A stretch of 64,000 nt of DNA from Corella eumyota. Taxonomy: Eukaryota > Chordata > Ascidiacea > Phlebobranchia > Corellidae. The stretch covers positions 10,292,001-10,356,000 of the forward strand of contig OY720103.1 in assembly GCA_963082875.1 (NCBI GenBank), in the 5' to 3' direction. Every line of letters begins with the position of its first letter. The stretch's first letter is position 1. The position numbers and the translations under genes were made by a program. A model generated the notes under the pieces. The model had not been told where the DNA came from, did not search any database, and was given only the letters and a program-made list of their open reading frames with translations. Positions 24,001-32,929 of the stretch are shown one piece after another.

Positions 24001-27000
24001 CATCGAGGATAAAAATATGTATGAAAAAAAACTTAAAAGCCTAAAGTTTAAACTGTTGATGCATAAAAAATTGTGTAAAATTTATTAGTCATTCAAATTC
24101 TTAAAAAACAATGTAAAATTTTTTTTTTCATTTAAAAAAAATAATTTTTATGTAGATGTGACAAATTGTCACCTAGTGATTACTTACATCAACCTGAACG
24201 CCCTTTGCCTAATACCCAACCATCCAACTATATTAGAGCCAAACACCGAACTTTTCCTGAAGAAGCTGACAGAATACCTCTAGTAAAAGCTGATTATTCG
24301 ATTCCTCTTCTAAAAGATGTTCCAAATGAAGAGGTAGGATTTGGTTAATGTAAAAAAATATGTACCCTAAATGTTTAAAAATATGTACCTTAAATGGTTG
24401 TTTTTTGAAAATAAGACACTTTTTATTAACCCCCAATTTAAAAAAAAAAATCCAAATTATGGTAAAATATCGTTTTTCAAAAAATGGTAAAAATGGTTTT
24501 TAGTAATATATATTTGCTTATTCTTGTAAAGCAAAAATGTTGTTAAAACTAATAAAGTACATATAATAAAAATGAAATTACAGTTTAATGATACAGATTA
24601 AATATGTAATTTGTTTTTTTATAGCAATCTGCCCATGTTGAAACCATAAAGCAGTTAATTAAACTTCAGATCAAATATGATGAAGATATTACAAGGTAGT
24701 GTTTTGTATTTGTTTATCCTCAATGTGAGTCAACTCTATGACCCTGAACATAAAGTAACATTTGTTACCCTGACCTAGTCTCGAGTTGACTTTTTCGCTC
24801 AATGGGAGTTTATGTAATTTTTAATGCCCTAGTCAAGGACTCTACAGACTAGAAGCAGTTGGGATGGAACCCAAGACCTCACATAGTTTAGCTAAATGAT
24901 TTAACCACCTCATAATATTATGGGACTTTAAGAAGGTAGACGTGATGGGTTAAAAATGTATTAATTTTTAAAACCCCAACCGAATTTCAAGTTGTGTTTA
25001 AAAGTTAATTAAAAATGTTATTTAATGGCGCCTTACTTAAAGGCAGCAACACATGCAAGCAGTGGGAATCGAACACAAAACCTTGTATAGTAAGACTAGG
25101 TCAGCCATTTACTGTGTAATACGCTTAAAAAAATTGAATTTTAAAAAAATCTTGATTTTACTAACAGTGAAAGGAAAAATAATCCCGAAGAAATGCCAGA
25201 ATGTGTTCCAAACGAAGCTACCCAGGAATTTAAGTCTTCTAGATTGTTCCTTTCCCATCTTAACTTGCTCACACTTGATTCTGTCAGACCACAGAGAAAT
25301 GCAGGACTAGGACCAGACGTAAGTTTGTTCTGAATAGAAAAAATTACAAATTGGTTAGAGTGTTATAATATTTAAGGTGTTGTAAAGGTATTGCCTAAAA
25401 ATTAGAAATATTTTTAAAAAATTTTTTAAATTTTTACCGCATTTATATTTAAACTAGTGGCCTGGTATAGTAATTAGAACACTTGGCTTTACTACATAAG
25501 GTCCTGGGTTTGATACCAACTGCTTCCATGCTGTAGTGCCCTTAAGTAAGGCGCTATAAATGGTATAAACTTTTGCTAAAAAATTATAATCAATAATATC
25601 CCAAACTGCCAAAGTCAACTTAAGACTGGGTTAGGGTAACAAATGTTACTCTATGTTTAGACTGTAAAGTCGACCTTCCCACATCGAGGATAAATAAATA
25701 CAACAAATAATTATTAAATATTTTTATTTAGCTGGTGATGTTAAATGCAAATGATTCTGCGTTTGCAAATGAATTAGAAGTTTTTGATTCTCTACCTACC
25801 AGAAATCATGACACGGTTTTCATATTTTATGTCAAAAAGGGGCAATCAGAAAGAGAAGAGGTAAAAAAATAGAAAATAACATTTTTCTGTCCCAACTTAA
25901 TGTGAGAAAGTTTAAGGATCTCATGTACATTACGGTCCCCACCGATTTTCTTATGTACTTAACAGTTTTCTCGCTAATTCTCTCTTATACTTTACAGTCT
26001 TTGCTAATACTCTCTTATACTTTACAGTCCTTGCTAATTCTCTCTTGTACTTTACAGTCCTTGCTAATTCTCTCTTATACTTTACAGTCTTTGCTAATTC
26101 TCTCTTATACTTTACAGTTTTCGCTAATTCTCTCTCGTACTTTACAGACCTTGCTAATTCTCTCTCGTACTTTACAATCCTTGCTAATTCTCTCTCGTAC
26201 TTTACAGTCCTAGCTCATTCTCTGTAATAATTTACAATTCTTGCTAATTTTCTCTTTTTTTAGATTCTTGCTAATGTTAGCGGGGACAGCTCGCTTGTAG
26301 ATGCTTCATTCACCGAGTTTTTGTTATCACTTGGTTGGCCCGTTAATTTACATAATCACCCTGGTTGGACAGGGAAAATACAAGATAGTTGGAAAGTGAA
26401 ATATCCTACGTGTGGCCAGCAAAATGGTAAGTTTAGATCGTTTTTTAAATTTATTTACCCTCGATGTGGGAAGGCTTACTTTACAACCTAAACGTAGAGT
26501 AACATTTGTTACCGACCCAGTCTCGAGTTGCCTGTGGCAGTTTGGGATATTATTGATTATGATTGCCCGATAATTAAGCTGCTGATTAAGTACTGGCTCA
26601 GCAGGAGTTTATAGCATTTATAGCACCTTATTTAAGGTCACTACAGCATGGAAGGAGTGAGAATTATTCTCTCTTGTACTTTAGCCTCTATACATTCTTT
26701 AGCTGTTTTAAAAGCTTTGTGCAATTAGTGAAAAAAATTTTTTTGTTACAACAATTTCATTTTTTTTTTTTAGAATCAATTGATTTTAACAAACATGGTC
26801 CCAGTATATTTAACGGCGATAAAAACATCTTATACTACGCTAACGCAACTACAGAAGTAGCTTTTATAGTGCCAGGGCTTCGAACTATCAACTGTTCAAA
26901 TGCTGACAGTGTTAACCAAGGTTTAAATGTGGATAGTGACAAAAATAAACTGACTCTTGATTTGGGAATTCAAAGTACTTCTACTTTAACTGTTAACCAG

Positions 27001-29200
27001 GTTAGTTATATTTATTGACAGTTTTTTAGATTTATTTATCCTCAATGTGGAAAGGTTTAACACAGCCTCAACATAGAGTAACATTAGTTACTCCGATTTA
27101 GTCAAAGGTGAACTTTGCCAGTTTGGGATATCATATAAATTCTAATTGCCCGATAATTATGATACTGATTAAGTGACGGCTCAACGGGAGTCTATACCAT
27201 TTATAGTGCCTTACTTAAGGACGTTACAGAACGGAAGCAGTAGCGATCAAACCAAGGACCTCATGTACTAAATTGAAGTGTTATAAAGTTGCTAATGTTA
27301 AAAACTGCCGAAAAAATCAAGTTTTTCTAACAGAAATAACTAACTTTATCTTGTCTTTATATTTAGGATAGCCCTACTAGTCCAACTGGGTCAATTGGTT
27401 CAAGAACGAAAAAACTTAACCCAATGTTACGCCCCGCTTTTCACACTTTACCCGATGCTCAAGTCGCCATCGTGTGGTGTGAAAGTTACGACAGTTTTCG
27501 TAAGTTCAAATTTAAAATCTGTTTTTATTAATTTATCTCCAAGTAAATAATGTCAAAAGCTTAAATAGTTGTAGCAGTAGGGATCGAACTCAGTACCTCT
27601 TATAGTATTGCCATGACCACTTGGCCTACTTTTTATTATTATATAGTTTAAGTTTTTAATTTTGTATTCAGATAACTTTTCAATTGAAAAACTCGAATGT
27701 GAGATGCTGACTGGCCAAGAATCGGTTACAACAACTGCAAACAGGTAAAAAAATTAATAAATAATGTCGTATTTATAGGCCTAGAAAAAAAATAAAACTG
27801 CCATTTGTGGTCTGCACTAAAATTATCGCAGGCAAAAATTTGTTAAAAGTTGCGACCATATTATGACAATTAAAGTCCTGACTGTCGGACAAGCTATTAA
27901 ATAACCTTTTTTTTATTGCATAAATTAAAACTGGCAGTGTGGTGTAGTGGTAAGAACACTTGCTACACCACTATGAGGTCACTGCTTTCATGCTGTAGCG
28001 CCCTTGAGTAAGGCGCTATAAACGGTATAAACTCCTGCTGAGCCAGCACTTAATCAGCAGCATAATTACCGGGCAATTATAATCTATAATATCCCAAACT
28101 GCCACCGGCAACTCGAGACTGGGTCGGAGTAACTGATGTTACTCTATGTTTAGGTCGCGCATTCGATCTTCCCACATCGAGGATAAAGATGTATACAAAA
28201 AAAGTCAAATTTTTTATACGTTCTGTTATACTAATGCATTAAAATGTTTTTTTTAACAGCAAAAGCAAAGATACTACAGTGATATTGATCCATCCCCTAG
28301 AAAGTGGTTTATTCAGGGTGAGAGTACAAGGTCAAACCACAACTAAGGGAGGGGTTGCAACTCCTCTTATATCTGGTATGGTGGTCAGTAGAAGAGTATT
28401 AGGTAAGTAAAAAAAAAAGAATTTAAAATTTTTTGTGTTTATTTATCCTCGATGTGGGAAAGTTGACTTTACAGCCTAAACACAAAGGAACATCAGTTAC
28501 TCCGACCCAGTCTTGAGTTGCCTGTGGCAGTTTGGGATATTATAGATTATAATTGCCTGATAATTAATCTGCTGATTAAGTGCTGGCTCAGCAGAAGTAC
28601 ATACTGTTTATAGCATCTTACTTGAGGGCACTACAGCATGAGAGCAGTGGAGATTGAACCCCTGACCTCATGTGTGGTGTAGCAAGTGTTCTTACCACTA
28701 CACCACTCTGCCGGTTTTTTAAAATTGTTTGATAATTAATCTACTGATTGGTTTTTTGGTTCAGCAGAATTTTGTATCATTAATGTGTCTTACTTAAGGG
28801 CAATACAGCATGTAAGCAGTGGAAATCAAACCCTGGACCTCATGTAGTTGATCCAAGTCTTTTAACCACTACCCATAAATCAGAACAAAAAATAAAATTT
28901 TTTATTTAAAAAGTCATTTTTTTAAACTCTATAGGCACAGCAACTAGAATAACAGCCATGAATGCTTGCAGTAGAAAAAGATTATCAAGCGACGCTTACA
29001 ATCCCCCACATACACGCCGCAAACAAAGAATCAAAGAAATTTTCTCAAAATACCAGAAGCGATGTACAGAGCCTGATTTCTTCACAGCGGTGTTTACGGA
29101 TTGTAAAAAAGATGAATTCTCCGCTAGTTCGCATTCTGGGTCGACCAGTTCTATTTCTTCATTACAATCTGTCCTTAAACCTTCGGTGCCGGTCAGTTAA
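12100..29200 (+). CDS. RALGAPB: Ral GTPase-activating protein subunit beta (complete, 29 exons)
   Basis: Exons: 12100-12235, 13171-13250, 13632-13834, 14225-14391, 14717-14903, 15426-15557, 15793-15944, 16301-16407, 16670-16940, 18413-18629, 19267-19425, 19781-19895, 20297-20435, 20868-20966, 21483-21667, 21811-21996, 22439-22605, 22774-22994, 23645-23726, 24156-24333, 24625-24695, 25168-25318, 25732-25860, 26264-26426, 26774-27000, 27367-27499, 27672-27744, 28260-28402, 28935-29200. All phases join without a stop, giving 1512 aa against 1494 in human. Recognisable blocks: MYAEYPS start, [31 protein letters not shown]-like [110 protein letters not shown]. The beta subunit is the non-catalytic partner of RALGAPA1/2; the heterodimer stimulates GTP hydrolysis on RalA/B. 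The Rap/Ran-GAP-like fold falls at about residues 1085-1424. The exon at 21483 has the least certain acceptor. Intron 16 has a GC donor. Confidence 0.95.
12343..12796. mobile_element. Second inverted-repeat (MITE-like) element interrupted by the hAT-like MITE
   Basis: AGCGTCGTCCGCC at 12645-12657 is the exact inverse of 12762-12774, about 130 bp outer span. The similarity extends outward imperfectly (TCTAAT at the left, TCTAGAGATCCTAATA at the right), and the left extension continues across the hAT-like insertion, so the insertion sits within the left inverted repeat. Outer limits are approximate. Confidence 0.6.
12362..12636. mobile_element. hAT-like MITE with perfect 20-bp inverted ends and 8-bp target duplication
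   Basis: Left end CAGTCTGGAAAGTAGGGCAG at 12363-12382 is the exact reverse complement of 12616-12635. The 8-bp direct repeat GCTCTAAT flanks it at 12354-12361 and 12637-12644. Between them are many CGTGCA/TGCACG motifs in both orientations, like the subterminal transposase-binding repeats of hAT elements. No coding capacity (275 bp), so it is non-autonomous. It lies in RALGAPB intron 1 and inside another inverted-repeat element. The 8-bp duplication and CAG...CTG ends point to hAT; the family call is inference. Confidence 0.85.
13296..13590 (+). mobile_element. tRNA-derived SINE, subfamily I, near-complete reference copy
   Basis: A box TGGTGTAGTGG and B box GGTTCAATCCC stand about 35 bases apart as in a tRNA head; then ATGCTGTAGCACCCTTGAGT, GGCGCTATAAACGGTATGAA, TTATAGTCTCCGTAATATCC, GACTGGGTCGGAGTAACTGA and the end CATCGAGGATAAAGATATAT. 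About 290 bp, no poly(A), no ORF. Such SINEs are transcribed by Pol III and copied by a LINE reverse transcriptase (family knowledge). Confidence 0.9.
14450..14695 (-). mobile_element. tRNA-derived SINE, reverse
   Basis: TTATCTTTGATGTGGGAAGG through GGATTAAACCATACAAAA; head partly lost. Ends 20 bases before the RALGAPB exon at 14717. Confidence 0.75.
14912..15378 (-). mobile_element. Two adjacent reverse SINE copies
   Basis: First copy 14912-15206, with a duplicated tail segment and head end CCACGCTGCCGGTAT; second, partial copy 15207-15378 with the same head end GCTGCCGGTAT. RALGAPB intron 5. Confidence 0.8.
15615..15725 (+). repeat. RALGAPB: Second array of the 30-bp splice-site-like minisatellite
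   Basis: Four units ending in CTTTACAG at 15630, 15660, 15690 and 15720, spaced by exactly 30 bases, with TTGCTAA/TCGCTAA inside. Lies in RALGAPB intron 6, about 70 bases before the true acceptor at 15792. A single fragment (TTCTCTCTTGTACTTTAG) sits at 26666-26685 in intron 24. Confidence 0.85.
15968..16290 (-). mobile_element. Reverse SINE copy plus head fragment
   Basis: 15968-16183 lacks the tail; a second B-box fragment (GGGGTTCGAACCCATATCC) follows at 16245-16270. Confidence 0.7.
16440..16632 (+). repeat. 17-18 bp minisatellite in RALGAPB intron 8
   Basis: About eleven imperfect units of CACTTTTGGTAAAATGT, with length variants, ending 35 bases before the exon at 16670. Confidence 0.85.
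16984..18160 (-). repeat. RALGAPB: About 14-15 tandem units of an 80-bp tRNA-like repeat in RALGAPB intron 9
   Basis: Units of about 80 bp contain GTGTGTTTAAGCTATCTGTA, a GCCGGGCTCAAGGG segment and GCGGCTCGAACCCGAAACC. Read on the minus strand each unit has GGTTTCGGGTTCGAGCC, a good Pol III B box. The left end (TGCTGTTGTGATGTGTTTAA) matches the left end of the copy at 50720. Confidence 0.85.
18160..18305 (+). repeat. Inverted head-to-head copy of the 80-bp tRNA-like repeat
   Basis: After the array a minus-strand tRNA-like head (CTTGTAGTTTGCTGCATGAT) is followed at once by a plus-strand head (GGACTACAAACCGGGAGG, TTTCGGTTTCAAGCCGTGCC) and one reversed unit (AATATTCACCCTTAAG). The junction contains AGTATACTACTGTACTAGTA. 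Confidence 0.7.
18648..18915 (-). mobile_element. tRNA-derived SINE, reverse
   Basis: TTATCCTCAATATGGGTAGG to GGAATTGAACTTAGGACC. RALGAPB intron 10. Confidence 0.8.
18955..19215. mobile_element. Opposed SINE fragments
   Basis: Reverse head part to 19060 (GGGATCGAACCAGAGATCTC), then forward body and tail 19075-19215 (AAGACTGGGTCAGGGTAACA). Confidence 0.7.
19558..19735. mobile_element. SINE head fragments in both orientations
   Basis: Reverse head GGAATCGAACCCAAGACTTC, then a short forward head TCTTGGGTTCGAATCTTACT. Confidence 0.65.
19940..20275 (+). mobile_element. tRNA-derived SINE with duplicated head
   Basis: Heads at about 19945 and 20020, one body and tail ending TAAGGATAAATAAATAC. RALGAPB intron 12. 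Confidence 0.8.
20488..20752 (-). mobile_element. tRNA-derived SINE, reverse
   Basis: Nearly complete body; B box GGGATCGAACCTAGGATC; A-box end CCACTACACTTTT. Confidence 0.8.
20996..21425 (+). repeat. Short dispersed repeat (family B), split by a SINE
   Basis: CATTTGCGGTGC, AATTATCGCAGACAAATATT, GAGAGTTGCGACCATATTAC, then a SINE (21090-21385), then AAAGGCTGGGCTATTGACTA. Other copies show the two parts joined, so the SINE landed within the repeat. CAACT flanks the SINE on both sides. Confidence 0.7.
21090..21385 (+). mobile_element. tRNA-derived SINE, subfamily I, inside a family B repeat
   Basis: TGGCAGCGTGGTGTAGTGGT start, AACTGATGTTACTC and CGCGCATTCAAC marks, tail CAAGGATAAAGATATAC. Confidence 0.85.
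21997..22438 (+). other. RALGAPB: GC-AG intron of RALGAPB (intron 16)
   Basis: The exon ends ...AATGACAAG and the intron starts gcaaat; the next exon starts GATTGC after ttttttag. The joint gives [13 protein letters not shown], which matches human DEKDCLKEVLEI, so the donor must be GC. No GT in a compatible place preserves this junction. Confidence 0.75.
22035..22395 (-). repeat. Tandem array of SINE-head segments in RALGAPB intron 16
   Basis: About six units of roughly 55-60 bp containing GGAATCGAACCC followed by ACCCCATAAAGTGTT; this is the reverse complement of the B-box part of the main SINE. The last unit continues into the A-box end (CACTACACCACACTGC). Confidence 0.75.
23085..23246 (+). 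repeat. Short dispersed repeat (family B)
   Basis: AAAACTGCCATTTGTGGTG, GGCAAATATTAGTTAAGAGT, CCATATTATGACAACTTAAA and GGCTATTGACTAGT in the same order as in the other four copies. About 130-150 bp; no clear inverted ends and no coding capacity. Confidence 0.7.
23326..23605 (+). mobile_element. tRNA-derived SINE
   Basis: Complete copy; head close to subfamily I, tail (AACAAATGTTAC, GGGATAAATAAAGAC) like subfamily II. RALGAPB intron 18. Confidence 0.85.
23812..24020 (+). mobile_element. tRNA-derived SINE, subfamily I, internal deletion
   Basis: Head, then a jump from GCTTAGCC to AAACTGCCACAGGCG, so the middle of the body is lost. Confidence 0.75.
24405..24525 (+). repeat. Dispersed repeat (family D), degraded
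   Basis: ATAAGACACTTTTTATTAAC, CCCCAATTT, ATGGTAAAATATCGTTTTTC and GGTTTTTAGTAATA in the family order. RALGAPB intron 20. Confidence 0.45.
24708..25090 (-). mobile_element. Reverse SINE copy and a second head fragment
   Basis: Copy at 24708-24912 with a shortened body (GGGATGGAACCCAAGACC); head fragment near 25025-25090 (GGGAATCGAACACAAAACC). Confidence 0.7.
25455..25705 (+). mobile_element. tRNA-derived SINE
   Basis: Near full length, ends ATCGAGGATAAATAAATAC. RALGAPB intron 22. Confidence 0.85.
25951..26263 (+). repeat. RALGAPB: 30-bp minisatellite whose units resemble complete 3' splice sites
   Basis: About ten units of exactly 30 bp, each TTGCTAATTCTCTCTTATAC followed by TTTACAGTCC: a branch-point-like TGCTAAT, a pyrimidine tract and CAG. 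Seven units keep TTTACAG. The last, divergent unit (TTGCTAATTTTCTC...TTTAG) is the true acceptor of the exon at 26264. The period is a multiple of three, which leaves a spurious open frame. Confidence 0.9.
26448..26665 (-). mobile_element. tRNA-derived SINE, reverse, head missing
   Basis: Tail TTACCCTCGATGTGGGAAGG to GCATGGAAGGAGTGAGAATT, where the 30-bp splice-site-like fragment begins. Confidence 0.75.
27030..27290 (-). mobile_element. tRNA-derived SINE, reverse
   Basis: TTATCCTCAATGTGGAAAGG to GCGATCAAACCAAGGACC. RALGAPB intron 25. A further head fragment lies at 27560-27630 in intron 26. Confidence 0.8.
27766..27905 (+). repeat. Short dispersed repeat (family B)
   Basis: AAAACTGCCATTTGTGGTCT, AATTATCGCAGGCAAA and GTTGCGACCATATTATGACA followed by CCTGACTGTCGGACAAGC. 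A subfamily I SINE begins 25 bases further on. Confidence 0.7.
27930..28195 (+). mobile_element. tRNA-derived SINE, subfamily I, B box damaged
   Basis: Well kept copy, but part of the B box (GGTTCAATCCC) is deleted between GAGGTC and ACTGCTTTC. Confidence 0.85.
28435..28880 (-). mobile_element. Two adjacent reverse SINE copies
   Basis: Complete copy 28435-28718 (head end CCACTCTGCCGG), then a head-and-body fragment 28722-28880. RALGAPB intron 28. Confidence 0.8.
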
Positions 29201-29304
29201 TTTATTTTTCATCATTGCAGACTCTTTAGCAGAGGTTTAACCAAGGTACATTTAATTTTTATGAAATATTGACTTATTTCTAAAAATTATATAAAGAATT
29301 ATTT

Positions 29305-29465
29305 TATTGACAATGAGACATTTTTATTAACCCCTTATTTGCCCCAACTTCTCTGGGAAATGCCCTTTTATTTTTTCAAAAAAAAATTTGACCGAAATTT
29401 CAAAAAAAATAATTAGGTTTTGAAATTTTTTAGGATTTTTTTCATTTACTAAACCTAAAAATCCT
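29305..29465 (+). repeat. Dispersed repeat (family D) downstream of RALGAPB
   Basis: ACAATGAGACATTTTTATTA, CCCCAACTTCTCTGGGAAAT and GCCCTTTTATTTT. The 3' half has decayed. Starts about 105 bases after the RALGAPB stop, so it may be part of the 3' UTR. Confidence 0.6.
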
Positions 29466-29949
29466 TTAATAGCCAGAGTGATTACAAATGCGCTGATAAC
29501 TACTACATGGAGTCCTGTGTTTAATGCCAGCAGCTTTTATTTTAAAGCATTTTAAAAACATGCCCCAAAATCACATAGGTAACTAAGGCTAAATATTGGA
29601 CCGTTTTTAAAACATAAAATCTTGTTATTTTTAAAGGGTTAATTTAATTATAATGTTACATAAGTTTTATAACTCTTTACATGCGAAAGGGTGCCGCAAA
29701 AGCACACTGTATAATTAATATATTACTCTAGCAATGTCTTTTTTATGCTAAACACTGTAAATATACTGCTGCTCAAAAAATGATAACTATAATTCTAAAA
29801 ATATACAATTTTATTTAAATGGGAATTGTTTATTTAAATGGGAATTGTATAAAACGATTTATGAACATTTGTGCAATAGTTTGTAGATTTATTTAAAATT
29901 TGTAAAATTAAAGGACCAAATAGAATATAATATTTGTTTTTTATGATTT

Positions 29950-30212
29950 TGAGTCGAATGTAATGGTTTAACTTGGCTTTTGAGGTCCTGGGTTCAATTC
30001 CCACTGCTCTTATGTTGTAGCACTCTTTAGAAAGATGCTATAAACGGTATAAACTCCTGCTGATCCAACACTTAATCAGCAGATTAATTATCGAGCAATT
30101 TTAATCAATAATATCCCAAACTGCCAAAGTTAGCTTAGATTAGGTCAGGGTAACAAATGTTACTCTATGTTTAGATTGTGAAGTCAATCTTCCCACATCG
30201 AGAGTAAATAAA
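29950..30212 (+). mobile_element. tRNA-derived SINE between RALGAPB and the Ikaros-family gene
   Basis: Head slightly shortened, B box GGTTCAATTCC, tail ATCGAGAGTAAATAAAA. An older head fragment lies at 29470-29545. Confidence 0.8.
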
Positions 30213-30407
30213 AAAATGTTACTATATTTATATTTACAGATTTATAAAAAAGCACAAATTTTTTTACAAAAACAATATATATATACAGTGTTGCAATACT
30301 ATTAAGATATGATTAAAATTTAAATATGTCATAATAATAGGTAAAATATTTTTTAAAATGTGTAATATATAAAAAAAATAAGGTGCAAAATAATATTAAA
30401 CTGCATT

Positions 30408-32140
30408 TTATAATGTCTTATGCTTACCAATTGTAAAGTGAAACATGAAATCGTGTTTATCTTTACATACTTCACCACATATGTTACATTGAAAAGGATG
30501 CGATACACAATGGCATCCCATGTGTAGACCGTACATAATATTATCGGGAAATTTTATATCACAATGCCTGCAACACCATTCTAATTGTTCTTTACTAGTT
30601 TCTTTTAATGTTAATTGCATGTTAGAAGATTCTGATGTTAATGTAGGATTTTGAATTTCGATAAATGTTTCATGATTTTGTTTATTAATATTTAAAGACT
30701 GTCTGTTATCGAGTTTAGGTTGATATTCTTGGTTTTTTGATAGTCGCCGAGAAACAGTGTTGGAAATTTGATTAGATGGAGTTGTAACTTCAACAGAGAC
30801 AACATTTTTTGATGATTGACCTTCTGTTACATGATATAAACTTTGAAACGAGTTTGGTTTATTTTTGTTGTCACCAATGTCTTCTTTAACGCATAATATT
30901 GGCGACAAAACTTTTTTAACCGACGATACGCTATCGGGTGACGATGAAAAATCAACACCCCGGCTACTCATTGCAATATTATTCTGCGAACTTTTTGCCA
31001 TTGACGTGAACGCTTGATCTGATATAGATTCAGTATTTAAAATATTTATTGAAGAATCAGGAATCGAAATACTCTGAAAATTGATTTTGTAGAAATCTGA
31101 TGAATCAGTTGGAGATAGAAGATTATAGCCTGTTGCGGGACTTGTTAAACTTTGGTTGTTGTCATCAAAAGATGAACCGACAACCATAGATGGTAGGGTG
31201 TTGTCGTAGTTACTCTGTTTTGAAGGATTCTTTCTTCGTTTGTTGGTTAACTGTAGTCGGTGACGATTTATTTTGTGATTTTGGAGATTGTATCTATTTC
31301 CAGTTCTAGATAAACAAGGATAGAAAAAAATTCAAAAATACACAATTTAGTAAAAACTTTTGGTTACATTTAGGAAGGTTGACTTTATGGCCTAAACATA
31401 GAGTAACATCAGCTACTCCAACCCAGTCTCGAGTTGCCTTTAGCAGTTTGGGATTTATAGATTATAATTGCCCGGTAATTTTGCTGCTGATCAAGTGCTG
31501 GCTCAGCAGAAGTTCATACTGTTTATAACGCTATTTTTTTCACCTGTAATCACATATAGTACATTTAAAATCTTTCAGTTTCGAGTGTGTGGCCATATGA
31601 TGTTTTAAATGATGTTTCAATCTAAATTCTTTTCCACAATGAAAACATTTCCAAGGCTTCTCATCTAAAAAAAACATGAAATTTACCATAATCTATTTTC
31701 TTATTTATCCTCGATGTGGGAAGGTCGACTTCACAGCCTAAACATAGAGTAACAATTGTTACCCCGACCCTGTCTTGAGTTGTCTTTTGCAGTTTGGGAT
31801 AATATAAATTATAATTGCCCGATAACTAAGCTGTTGACTAGGTGTTGGCTTATCAGTAGTTTATACTGTTTATAGCGCCTTACTAAAAGGTGCTACAACT
31901 TGAGAGCAGTGGGGATCGAACCCAGGACCTCACATAGTAAAGCCAGGTGTGTCTTTTTATTAAAATTTTACCTGTGTGGGTTTTTTGGTGAAGATGTAGA
32001 CTGCTTTTCCACGTTGTAGTAAAACTGCATTGGGAACATTTATAGGTTTGTTCTTTGCCAGAATTACCACTGGAAAAATTACCTAATGGCCTGATTGTGA
32101 ACTGCATTGACTCGTTTGTAAAATTCAAATTTTGATCCAT
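30408..32140 (-). CDS. Ikaros-family C2H2 zinc finger protein (3 exons, 395 aa)
   Basis: Exons on the minus strand: 32140-31972, 31664-31544, 31305-30408; frames join to 395 aa. Zinc fingers seen: residues 35-55 (C35, C38, H51, H55), 63-83 (C63, C66, H79, H83) and 91-112 (C91, C94, H107, H112), joined by THTDEKPWKC and a second linker; then about 225 residues of Ser/Asn-rich disorder; then two C-terminal fingers, C342/C345/H358/H362 (CDIKFPDNIMYGLHMGCH) and C370/C373/H386/H392 with the five-residue His spacing HFTIGKH. The C-terminal pair is the dimerisation module typical of Ikaros, Aiolos, Helios, Eos and Pegasus (family knowledge: sequence-specific DNA binding by N-terminal fingers, self-association by C-terminal ones). 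The 3+2 finger layout resembles Pegasus/IKZF5, but orthology to one vertebrate paralogue cannot be settled here. Both introns consist mostly of SINE sequence. Confidence 0.85.
31370..31532 (-). mobile_element. SINE filling intron 2 of the Ikaros-family gene
   Basis: GGAAGGTTGACTTTATGGCC to CATACTGTTTATAACGC; occupies about 160 of the 238-bp intron, in the sense direction of that gene. Confidence 0.8.
31703..31958 (-). mobile_element. SINE filling intron 1 of the Ikaros-family gene
   Basis: TTATCCTCGATGTGGGAAGG to GGGATCGAACCCAGGACC; about 255 of the 307-bp intron, sense direction. Confidence 0.85.
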
Positions 32141-32204
32141 TTTTGTGTTAACCTACTAACAGATTAAAATCTACGTAAACAATTGGTACAATTTTTTGTA
32201 TTTA

Positions 32205-32370
32205 TTTATCATCGCTGTAGAAAAGGGCGACTTTACAGCCTATACATGGAGTAATATTTGTTTTTTAGACCCGGTCTCGAGTCTGCGAGTTGACTTTGAC
32301 AGTTTGGGATATTATTGATTATTATTGCTTAGCAGGAATTTGTGCCGCCGTTTATAGAGTCTTACTAATA
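32205..32370 (-). mobile_element. SINE fragment upstream of the Ikaros-family gene
   Basis: Tail and body only (TTATCATCGCTGTAG, GACCCGGTCTCGAGT, TTGGGATATTATTGATTA). Confidence 0.7.
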
Positions 32371-32929
32371 TATACACTTATATATTAATATATTTATGGT
32401 AAAATACCAACAGCAATGGCTTTAAATTTAAGATACTAAAGCAGTAAAATAGGTAGTACTTAAGCTGTCAATCAAAATATTTGTTATTGTAAACAAGGTT
32501 TAAAAAAATGAGGATAATTGTGTTATACATTTTGTAACAGATGATAAAACGTTACATAATACGTCCTTAAAATATGTGAAATAATTAAGACACACAAAAA
32601 AATAACAAAAATTAGTAAAATGGTTAATTAAAACTAAAAAAAATAATATAATTAATCAGCTGATTTGTTTTGGTCACGTGTTCACTTGCGAACGACTTTC
32701 AAAATCACATTCATGTTGTTACTTTTTAATTAACAATAACTTTATTAAAGTTTAAGACATATTCTTAACCTAAAGAGGTTGAACTATGGTAAAATATTTT
32801 AATAAATAGCAGTAAAAACAAGAACAAGAGATTATGGTCTAATAAGAAACTGGAAAATGTTTATAAGGTAAGCTACAGTAGGATTTTACATTTTTTTGTA
32901 TTAACTTAAATTTGAAAACACAGCGCTAC

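Noticed and set aside
25902-26213. Open frame encoding a ten-residue Leu/Ser repeat
   Set aside because: Produced by the 30-bp splice-site-like minisatellite, whose period is a multiple of three; lies in an intron.
28962-29240. Alternative reading frame for the last RALGAPB exon
   Set aside because: The frame ending at 29200 continues the splice phase and matches the conserved C-terminus RKRLxSDxYxPPHxRRKQ; the other frame does not.
30408-31187. Single-exon gene of 259 codons
   Set aside because: It is the last exon of the Ikaros-family gene; splicing to 31544-31664 and 31972-32140 adds the three N-terminal zinc fingers in frame.
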